The position numbers were made by a program, and so were the translations under genes. DNA of 8,084 nucleotides from an uncultured Candidatus Saccharibacteria bacterium (GTDB taxonomy: Bacteria; Patescibacteriota; Saccharimonadia; Saccharimonadales; Saccharimonadaceae), in the NCBI GenBank assembly GCA_938046115.1, contig CALIXX010000041.1, positions 1 to 8,084 on the forward strand, read 5' to 3'. The notes beneath the pieces were generated by a model, which saw nothing but the letters and a program-made list of their open reading frames with translations, did not search any database and was not told where the DNA came from. Each line of letters begins with the position of its first letter. The first letter of the stretch is position 1. Below are positions 1-4,438 of this stretch, in pieces.

Positions 1-277
1 CACGTAGCGCTGCACGTATATCCTCCGGAGTTGATGGCGCAGCTAGTACTGTTGATTCATGAGTCTCAGCAATTTCTCTTAAGCTTGCTCGAAGCTCAGC
101 TGCAGTGGGCGCAGGAGCTTCCTCCTCTCCTTGCCCCGACGGCAAATCACTCTCATCAACATATCGAAGTGCCTCAAGCCGCGCCAAACCTGCCTCAGTC
201 TCCGAGCTGCCACTCGGTCCACTACCCAGACACGGCCACTCACCCTGCGCTCCGGGCTTATCATATCGTCCTGCCAT
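1..277 (-). CDS. Partial protein of unknown function (N-terminal 92 residues)
   Basis: An open frame runs from an ATG at 277-275 to the left edge with no stop, giving 92 complete codons; the C-terminus lies outside the window. An in-frame ATG at 280 is also possible, but the one at 277 sits 5 bases after AAGGAG (288-283), much like the spacing at rpmA. A TATAAT box lies upstream at 328-323. The visible protein is hydrophilic: a Gly/Ser/Pro-rich start (residues 1-25), an acidic stretch around residues 40-58 with several Glu, then a likely helix beginning AELRASLREIAE. No signal peptide, membrane segment or known motif is visible and I do not recognise the family. Start signals and the open frame to the edge make a real gene likely; the function is unknown. 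Confidence 0.6.
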   Translation of the reverse strand, partial: MAGRYDKPGAQGEWPCLGSGPSGSSETEAGLARLEALRYVDESDLPSGQGEEEAPAPTAAELRASLREIAETHESTVLAAPSTPEDIRAALR

Positions 278-322
278 CATCACTCCTTGTTCATATCATT
301 TATTGTATCTGTAGTATAGCTA

Positions 323-351
323 ATTATACCACCATAGTGCCAGCTATCCAA
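323..351 (-). promoter_or_regulatory. Promoter of the left-edge minus-strand gene
   Basis: On the minus strand a consensus TATAAT lies at 328-323. A weak -35 match, TTGGAT, lies at 351-346 with a 17-base spacer. It would give a leader of roughly 40 bases ending in the AAGGAG site before the ATG at 277. A second -10-like TATACT lies at 318-313. The -35 is the weak part of this call. Confidence 0.5.
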
Positions 352-519
352 CTCTGCTCAGTTAATACTGCAGCACATCTGCGTCACTGTCTATGTTTTG
401 TCCCCTTTTTGTCATGCCTACAACTCAATGTCTTGCTCGCTTGCGCACTCCTCTTGCCACTCTCTTCTCTCGCGTTATAACAGTCGGCATTCTTACGACT
501 GCTATTCAATCCACACCGC

Positions 520-548
520 TTGACTTCGCCCACGCCCTCACGTATAAT
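520..548 (+). promoter_or_regulatory. Strong sigma-70-type promoter of rpmA
   Basis: TTGACT at 520-525 (five of six consensus bases), a 17-base spacer, and a perfect TATAAT at 543-548. Transcription would begin near 555, leaving a leader of about 28 bases that contains AAAGGAG (572-578) just before the rpmA ATG. It is the best-formed promoter in the window, as expected for a ribosomal protein gene. Confidence 0.85.
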
Positions 549-582
549 CGTATAGATTGTTTATATTAGCTAAAGGAGTGAT

Positions 583-861
583 ATGTCAAAAGTCAAAGCA
601 GGTGGCTCAAGCAAGAACGTCCACAATAACGCTGGGGCGCGCCTTGGCGTCAAGCGCTTCGGTGGCCAGCAGGTCAACGCTGGTGAAGTCCTCGTCCGCC
701 AGACAGGCGCTACGAAGATCGCCGGCCCTGGCACGTACATGAGCCGCAACTACACCATCCACGCCGCTCACAGTGGTGTCGTCAGCTTCAAGAAGGTCAA
801 GAAATCTACCTTCACTGGCAAGACCCAGCCACGCACCCAAGTGTGTGTCAGCGCAGCGTAA
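583..861 (+). CDS. rpmA: 50S ribosomal protein L27
   Basis: This is the 92-residue large-subunit protein L27, whose N-terminal tail reaches towards the peptidyl transferase centre and contacts tRNA. The family is recognised from the N-terminal KAGGSSKN, the central RLGVKRFGGQ and the later VRQTGATKIAGPGT, in the order seen in bacterial L27. The start is fixed by AAAGGAG four bases before the ATG. There is no cleavable N-terminal extension of the Firmicutes type: the mature-like SKVKAGG follows Met directly. The C-terminal half is divergent, with TYMSRNYTIHAAHSG where most bacteria have a glycine-rich stretch leading into TLFA. The gene is alone: its usual partner rplU (L21) is not upstream, and a consensus promoter and terminator flank it, so it appears monocistronic. 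Confidence 0.96.
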   Translation: MSKVKAGGSSKNVHNNAGARLGVKRFGGQQVNAGEVLVRQTGATKIAGPGTYMSRNYTIHAAHSGVVSFKKVKKSTFTGKTQPRTQVCVSAA

Positions 862-881
862 GTGTTTTATAGTGCATATGC

Positions 882-917
882 AAAACCACCTTACAACTGA
901 GGTGGTTTTCTTGTTTT
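882..917 (+). terminator. Rho-independent terminator of rpmA
   Basis: A 10-bp perfect stem, AAAACCACCT (882-891) with AGGTGGTTTT (900-909), encloses an 8-base loop and runs into CTTGTTTTT. It begins 20 bases after the rpmA stop. No gene converges from the right close enough to share it. Confidence 0.9.
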
Positions 918-1106
918 TGATGATAACCCGAGCGAACTCGATACTTGCTATCTATAGTCACTGCCCATACTATTTAGCAACGACACGCTTTGTATTACAG
1001 CTATGAACGACACATACTCATCATTTTCAGCCAGTCTCTCGCCCGAGAAGCAAGGGTTTGACACCAGTGATTCCAGTTATTGCTACCCTTTGGAATAAAC
1101 TGCGGA
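918..1106. other. Gene-poor stretch with possible RNA structure
   Basis: No convincing gene lies between the rpmA terminator and the 3' end of the leftward 205-residue gene. A 31-codon frame (1003-1098, plus) has no ribosome binding site. Short complementary segments are present: CGAG/CTCG around CGAA (929-940), TCTC/GAGA around GCCC (1037-1048), and two interleaved 6-bp pairings, AAGGGT (1052-1057) with ACCCTT (1085-1090) and ATTCCA (1070-1075) with TGGAAT (1091-1096). The interleaving is what an H-type pseudoknot would need, but without a promoter or comparative data it may be chance. I see no clear terminator for the 205-residue gene here. Confidence 0.3.
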
Positions 1107-1724
1107 TTATCTTATACGCTCAAGCGCCCGCTGCACCAGTGGGCTATTATCCACCTCTCCGTCGCTCGCTTTTGCTGCCACACTCCCCACTAATTGGCGT
1201 GCACTATCCCCACTGAGATGCTCATACGTATCGCCTCCTTGAGCAGGCATTACCTCTGTTTCTTGCTCAGTCGCGCTGCTCTGGCTAGCAGTATGAGTGG
1301 TATCAGCAACGGGCTGCAGCCTACCATCCTCCATCATCACGCCATAGGCTTTTTGCAGGTATGCATTGGTGAAGTCAATGTTTTGCTCCTGTAGCACCGC
1401 GAGCGGCACACATTTCTCAAGTCGATGGATGTTGCTTCGGTTGACTAGCTTAGTCATCCGCACTAGCGTTACGCCATCTTCGGTAATAATCTCTACATCA
1501 ACCCACCCTTCGTCGAGCTGGCCACTGCTGCGCAGCACATTCCACTGGTGGCGTGGCACATCTTGGCGCTTGGGAATGCTGTACGTATCGGGATGAGTTG
1601 CACGCTCTTGTGGCGTGCCGTCCGTTGTAATTGGCTGCGTCAAGAGATGCTCGGGCTGTCGTGGTGGGAGTGATGCTGATGTCTCTTCTTTTGCAGCGGG
1701 AGATGCCGAATATTTTTCCGTCAT
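1107..1724 (-). CDS. Conserved-looking hypothetical protein, 205 residues
   Basis: I do not recognise this protein. Its layout is a disordered N-terminal tail rich in Ser, Thr, Pro and Gln (residues 1-50), a probable small folded domain (about 50-135) with RSSGQLDEGW, VEIITEDGVTLVRMTK and KCVPLAVLQEQN, then a low-complexity linker (about 137-165) and a charged tail ending ALERIR. No signal peptide or membrane helix is seen, so it is probably cytoplasmic. The single Cys (105) argues against a metal site. The ATG is preceded only by AAAAAG, a poor Shine-Dalgarno sequence, but a TATGAT box ends 6 bases before it, which fits a leaderless mRNA. It follows the response regulator gene by 91 bases on the same strand. 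The stop is TAA. Reality of the gene is fairly likely; function unknown. Confidence 0.7.
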   Translation of the reverse strand: MTEKYSASPAAKEETSASLPPRQPEHLLTQPITTDGTPQERATHPDTYSIPKRQDVPRHQWNVLRSSGQLDEGWVDVEIITEDGVTLVRMTKLVNRSNIHRLEKCVPLAVLQEQNIDFTNAYLQKAYGVMMEDGRLQPVADTTHTASQSSATEQETEVMPAQGGDTYEHLSGDSARQLVGSVAAKASDGEVDNSPLVQRALERIR

Positions 1725-1730
1725 CTTTTT

Positions 1731-1739
1731 ATCATACCA
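1731..1739 (-). promoter_or_regulatory. Extended -10 promoter, probably leaderless
   Basis: On the minus strand TGG precedes TATGAT (1736-1731), forming an extended -10. The next six bases, AAAAAG, lead straight to the ATG at 1724, so transcription should begin at or next to the A of the start codon. At the -35 distance only TTTTCC-like sequence is found. Confidence 0.45.
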
Positions 1740-1815
1740 TGAAACAATGCTGAGGAAAAATCACTCAGAAGCAAGGGCTCGCTGCAGGCTTTGTTCGACA
1801 GCCCTCTGACCTCTG

Positions 1816-2202
1816 TTATTCTTGGCTCATGCCCAGGTGATACTTAATGCGGGCCACTACGTCACCGATCATCACTTGCGACTTGACGAGGTAATCATCC
1901 ACCCCTAGCTGCTTGGCCCGCTCTTTGTCCTTGGGCTGGCTCAGTGCTGTCAGCATGATAACGCGGACGTTGGTAGTGTCTGGGGTGTTACGCAAGATGT
2001 CGAGTACGTCGAAGCCGCTGATCTTAGGGATCATCACATCAAGCAAGATCAGATCTGGCCGAACATCGACCACCGCCGAGAGTGCATCTTCGCCATTGTG
2101 CACTTCGCTCACCGCAAAGCCCTCCAGCTCGAGCCGCGAGCGATACACTGCCAGCAGCGCGGTGTCGTCTTCTACCAAGAGAATTTTCTTTCGTCTGTCC
2201 AT
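1816..2202 (-). CDS. Single-domain response regulator (receiver protein)
   Basis: This 128-residue protein is a stand-alone CheY-like receiver domain that would accept a phosphoryl group from a histidine kinase. The full active site is visible: acidic pair Asp12-Asp13 in LLVEDD, phosphoacceptor Asp55 in LILLDVMIP, Thr85 in MLTA and Lys107 in YLVKSQ. The domain fills the whole protein, with no DNA-binding or enzymatic output domain, so it must act through protein contacts or a phosphorelay. No kinase gene is in the window. The ATG is preceded by AAAGG only 3 bases away, a poor spacing, and by a TACCAT element ending 8 bases upstream. It lies 79 bases after the S41 protease gene on the same strand with no terminator between, so read-through is possible. 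Confidence 0.92.
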   Translation of the reverse strand: MDRRKKILLVEDDTALLAVYRSRLELEGFAVSEVHNGEDALSAVVDVRPDLILLDVMIPKISGFDVLDILRNTPDTTNVRVIMLTALSQPKDKERAKQLGVDDYLVKSQVMIGDVVARIKYHLGMSQE

Positions 2203-2210
2203 ATGCCTTT

Positions 2211-2238
2211 ATGGTAGCGTAGATACGAGGCAAATACA
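2211..2238 (-). promoter_or_regulatory. Possible promoter of the response regulator gene
   Basis: TACCAT at 2216-2211 with TTGTAT at 2238-2233 and a 16-base spacer; the -10 would end 8 bases before the ATG. Both boxes are weak matches. The call leans on the same TACCAT position relative to the start at the CHAP hydrolase gene, where the -35 is perfect. Confidence 0.3.
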
Positions 2239-2246
2239 ATACTTTT

Positions 2247-2262
2247 GGCGAACAATTGTTTG
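2247..2262. repeat. 16-bp near-perfect palindrome between S41 gene and response regulator gene
   Basis: GCGAACAATTGTTTGC matches its own reverse complement except for one symmetric pair of positions. It has no loop, and no T-run follows on the minus strand, so it is not a terminator for the S41 gene. It lies about 45 bases upstream of the response regulator start, where an operator could sit. No regulator is identified. Confidence 0.4.
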
Positions 2263-2281
2263 CATTTTGTTGGATATATGT

Positions 2282-3514
2282 CTACTCTGCAAACTTTTGC
2301 AGTGCGCTATCGAGCTGTGGGTCGCGGCCAGCGTTACGGTCATCGGTGCTCATTTTGACCTCAGTATCTGGCGCAATGCCGCCCTGCGAGATATTGCGGC
2401 CATTTGGGGTATACCAACGCGCCACGGTGATCTTGAGTTTACGGCCATCAGGCAGATCAAACAACTGCTGCACGGTGCCCTTGCCAAAGGTCTTTTCGCC
2501 GAGTAATGTCGCCGCTTTGTGGTCGTGTAGTGCTCCCGCTACGATCTCGCTGGCACTGGCGCTATTGCCGTTGACGAGGACGGTCGTCTTCATCCCCTTG
2601 AGCAGTGCTTGGCCACTACTGTGCACCGTGTCTCGCACAACGTCGCCAGACTTCTCCACTACCACGACTTTGTTCTCAAGCCATAGGCTTGCGACCTCGC
2701 GAGCAGCCGTTACATAGCCACCACCGTTGTCGCGTAGGTCGAGCACCACAGCCCGCACCCCCTGCTGGACGAACTGCTCTGCCGCTTGGCGCGCGAGTCG
2801 GCCAGTTTGGTCATCGAACCGGGTGATGGTGAGGATGCCCACGCCATCGCGAATCTGGCTACGCACACTGGCGTCACTTACCTTGGCCCGGACGATGGTG
2901 TATTCCTCAGTCGATTCCTCACGCTGCATCACGAGCTTGACGGTTGTGCCAGCCTCGCCCCGCACTTTGCCAGCCACTACCTCAGAGTTCTGCCCCACCA
3001 CCGATTGGCCATTAATACTGCGGAAGATATCACCGGCCCGCAGGCCTGCTTTGGCTGCTGGTGAGTCATCGACGACGCGCACTACTGTTGGATGGTTGCC
3101 CCGTGATGCAATCTCCACGCCAATACCGCTCACCTCACCATTGAGGCTACGGTCGAACTGCTCGGTCTCTTGCTTGTCCATATAGGTCGTGTAAGGGTCG
3201 CCAGTAGCCGCAGCTAGGCCACGATTAGCGCCATCGATCAGCTTGGTGTCGTCCAGTTTACCATCATATTCTGCTTTGAGTTTGCGATAGGTTTGCTGCA
3301 CACTACTGAGGTCAATGCTATCAGCCGATACCTTGAGGCCAAAGACTGGTGCTATCGCCGCATAGAGCTTATCAGCGTACATCCCTGCCACAAAGCCAGC
3401 CCCCAGTAGCAGCACTGCCACGAGCAGGGCTGTGAGCTGCGATATAGTCAGCTTTTTTGGTTCATCATAGTCATATTTCGAGCGGCTCGCGCTCGCCGTG
3501 TCACTCTGTACCAT
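2282..3514 (-). CDS. S41-family carboxyl-terminal processing protease (CtpA/CtpB-like) with PDZ domain
   Basis: A 410-residue membrane-anchored serine protease of the tail-specific family, which trims the C-termini of extracytoplasmic proteins. After a short charged cytoplasmic start comes one hydrophobic segment (about 26-46, LTALLVAVLLLGAGFVAG). An N-terminal helical region follows, then a PDZ domain (about 122-210, with SGIGVEI and SPAAKAGLRAGD) and the protease core (about 215-385). Catalytic residues fit the CtpB spacing: Ser320 in NSASASEI, Lys345 in TFGKG 25 residues later, and Gln349 four further on. RDNGGGY (261-267) is the usual family motif. No C-terminal extension is seen. The ATG has no Shine-Dalgarno sequence but lies 8 bases after TATAAT, so the mRNA is probably leaderless. 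The stop is TAG. It is separated from the FtsEX-hydrolase genes only by the divergent 237-residue gene. Confidence 0.95.
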   Translation of the reverse strand: MVQSDTASASRSKYDYDEPKKLTISQLTALLVAVLLLGAGFVAGMYADKLYAAIAPVFGLKVSADSIDLSSVQQTYRKLKAEYDGKLDDTKLIDGANRGLAAATGDPYTTYMDKQETEQFDRSLNGEVSGIGVEIASRGNHPTVVRVVDDSPAAKAGLRAGDIFRSINGQSVVGQNSEVVAGKVRGEAGTTVKLVMQREESTEEYTIVRAKVSDASVRSQIRDGVGILTITRFDDQTGRLARQAAEQFVQQGVRAVVLDLRDNGGGYVTAAREVASLWLENKVVVVEKSGDVVRDTVHSSGQALLKGMKTTVLVNGNSASASEIVAGALHDHKAATLLGEKTFGKGTVQQLFDLPDGRKLKITVARWYTPNGRNISQGGIAPDTEVKMSTDDRNAGRDPQLDSALQKFAE

Positions 3515-3523
3515 ACTATGGTA
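3509..3523. repeat. Perfect 15-bp inverted repeat over the S41 protease start
   Basis: TACCATA, one central base, TATGGTA. It includes the start codon (3514-3512) and its outer base is the last base of the TATAAT box. A one-base loop cannot form an RNA hairpin, so any function would be as a DNA site for a dimeric protein. Confidence 0.45.
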
Positions 3524-3550
3524 TTATACTACGCTCGGGCGGTGTGGCAA
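3523..3550 (-). promoter_or_regulatory. Promoter of the S41 protease gene, leaderless geometry
   Basis: TTGCCA (3550-3545, five of six consensus bases), a 16-base spacer, and perfect TATAAT (3528-3523). Only ACCATAGT separates the -10 from the ATG at 3514, so the transcript should start at or within two bases of the start codon. Confidence 0.75.
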
Positions 3551-3585
3551 AAGAATGTGAATAGCGCACCAAGGATCCAACCCCC

Positions 3586-3613
3586 TTGCATTTTTGCCTC
3601 ATCCTCGTATAAT
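3586..3613 (+). promoter_or_regulatory. Promoter of the 237-residue gene
   Basis: TTGCAT (3586-3591), a 16-base spacer and perfect TATAAT (3608-3613). A second -10-like GATAAT overlaps downstream at 3615-3620. It is divergent from the S41 promoter, with 35 bases between the two -35 boxes. The leader of about 35 bases contains GAGTGAGG (3640-3647) before the ATG. Confidence 0.7.
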
Positions 3614-3653
3614 AGATAATCACCATTTTCTAACAAAACGAGTGAGGTTATCT
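3614..3653 (+). repeat. Imperfect inverted repeat around the ribosome binding site of the 237-residue gene
   Basis: AGATAATCAC (3614-3623) pairs with GTGA and TTATCT (3642-3645 and 3648-3653). The unpaired GG of the Shine-Dalgarno sequence (3646-3647) is left as a bulge. Inner TTTT/AAAA pairing (3626-3629 with 3635-3638) can extend it. If transcription starts near 3620, the outer six bases are not in the RNA, so this may be an operator rather than an RNA hairpin. Confidence 0.35.
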
Positions 3654-3654
3654 A

Positions 3655-4368
3655 ATGTCTCTTGCCGTTGTCAGCGCAGAAGCAGCGCCTGTTTGCCCAT
3701 TATCATCCACTGTTGAGTGTAGCTCGCCATTGTTTGTTGAGGCTGCCTCCAAGGCTTGCCAGGTTGGGCATCTTGCGCTTGTTGCCGAATTGCCGACTGC
3801 TCCGTGCCGTAGCAATGAGGAGCTCAATGCTGCGCACATCATCGACCACGAACGCCATCAGCGCGAGCAAATCCTCCACGATGTCATCGACAACCTCACA
3901 CGCATCATTGCCAAGATGAAAGGGAGCGCCCGTGGTGACCAGCCACCCATCACCATCACACATAGTGAGATTACCTACTCGGTGCATTATTTCTATGAGC
4001 GCTGTCTCGACTGCCGCGATTGCGGCCACGGTTTTGATCAAGACCTCTTAGCGCAGGAGCAGCACGGCTTTACCTACGGTGGCGAGAAGCCACCCAGCAC
4101 AGGTGAGGCAATTAGCAACGTCAAAGAGCTCTTTGCCCTGCTAGCTCAGCTGGCCTGGGCTGATGCACGCGCCGCCTTTAGCAACAGCTACATTGCCCAG
4201 CTGCCCACTGATACCCAGCCCCTCCGGCGCTGCGAGAGGGATGATCCAATTGGCACAGAGTATAACCAGTATGGGCACCGGGTTAGCCCGCCTGAGACGA
4301 GCACTACCACTGATACAACCATCGCCCAAACCGAAGCCCCGCACCAGCCCACCCTATCTGCAGCGTAG
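3655..4368 (+). CDS. Hypothetical protein with a Cys-x2-Cys-x2-Cys-Gly-His cluster
   Basis: I do not recognise this 237-residue protein. It has no signal peptide or clear membrane segment. Notable are eight cysteines (14, 22, 35, 51, 117, 120, 123, 193), the cluster CLDCRDCGHGF at 117-127, and a helix-forming His-rich stretch HIIDHERHQREQILHDVIDN (61-80). Together these suggest possible metal binding. Residues 155-180 look helical, and the last 30 are Thr/Pro/Glu-rich and probably disordered. The start is supported by GAGTGAGG 7 bases upstream and a consensus -10. It is the only plus-strand gene between the S41 protease (divergent) and the CHAP hydrolase (convergent), so position gives no operon-based hint. 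The stop is TAG. A minus-strand frame inside it (3703-4041) lacks start signals. Gene likely real; function unknown. Confidence 0.75.
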   Translation: MSLAVVSAEAAPVCPLSSTVECSSPLFVEAASKACQVGHLALVAELPTAPCRSNEELNAAHIIDHERHQREQILHDVIDNLTRIIAKMKGSARGDQPPITITHSEITYSVHYFYERCLDCRDCGHGFDQDLLAQEQHGFTYGGEKPPSTGEAISNVKELFALLAQLAWADARAAFSNSYIAQLPTDTQPLRRCERDDPIGTEYNQYGHRVSPPETSTTTDTTIAQTEAPHQPTLSAA

Positions 4369-4389
4369 GCCTCAAGAGTTCCACTCACC

Positions 4390-4423
4390 AAAAAAACGAC
4401 CACCGTTACTTGGGTGGTCGTTT
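4390..4423 (-). terminator. Strong intrinsic terminator of the CHAP hydrolase gene, probably bidirectional
   Basis: An 11-bp perfect stem, AAACGACCACC (4394-4404) with GGTGGTCGTTT (4413-4423), and an 8-base loop. On the minus strand it ends in seven T (4396-4390), 15 bases after the hydrolase stop, so it mainly serves that gene. On the plus strand only TTT follows, making a weaker stop for the convergent 237-residue gene. Confidence 0.9.
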
Positions 4424-4438
4424 GCGCCATGTACTCTC

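Larger units (their letters stand above)
278..582. other. Divergent intergenic region between the left-edge gene and rpmA
   Basis: These 305 bases hold the promoters for the leftward gene and for rpmA. Between them, 352-519 shows no strong signal. A perfect 6-bp inverted repeat (CAGTCG 481-486, CGACTG 496-501, 9-base loop) has no T-run after it on either strand in the right place for a terminator. A plus-strand 58-codon frame (393-569, inner ATG at 414) encodes a hydrophobic stretch ending in Ala-His-Ala, rather like a signal peptide. It has no ribosome binding site and its last third is the rpmA promoter, so I do not call it a gene. Confidence 0.5.

Noticed and set aside
31..480. 149-codon plus-strand frame at the left end
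   Set aside because: Opposite the left-edge minus gene and its promoter; hydrophobic tail arises from pyrimidine-rich intergenic DNA; no ribosome binding site.
1003..1098. 31-codon plus-strand frame as a small gene
   Set aside because: No ribosome binding site, weak promoter match, and unremarkable composition.
1741..1815. Terminator between the response regulator and the 205-residue gene
   Set aside because: AGGGCT/AGCCCT and CTGAG/CTCAG pairings exist, but loops are long or contain the T-run, so neither has proper terminator form.
1913..2506. 197-codon plus-strand open frame
   Set aside because: It crosses the response regulator and the S41 gene in antisense, with no promoter, ribosome binding site or recognisable domain.
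3703..4041. 112-codon minus-strand frame inside the 237-residue gene
   Set aside because: No start signals, while the plus frame has a promoter, a ribosome binding site and a terminator.
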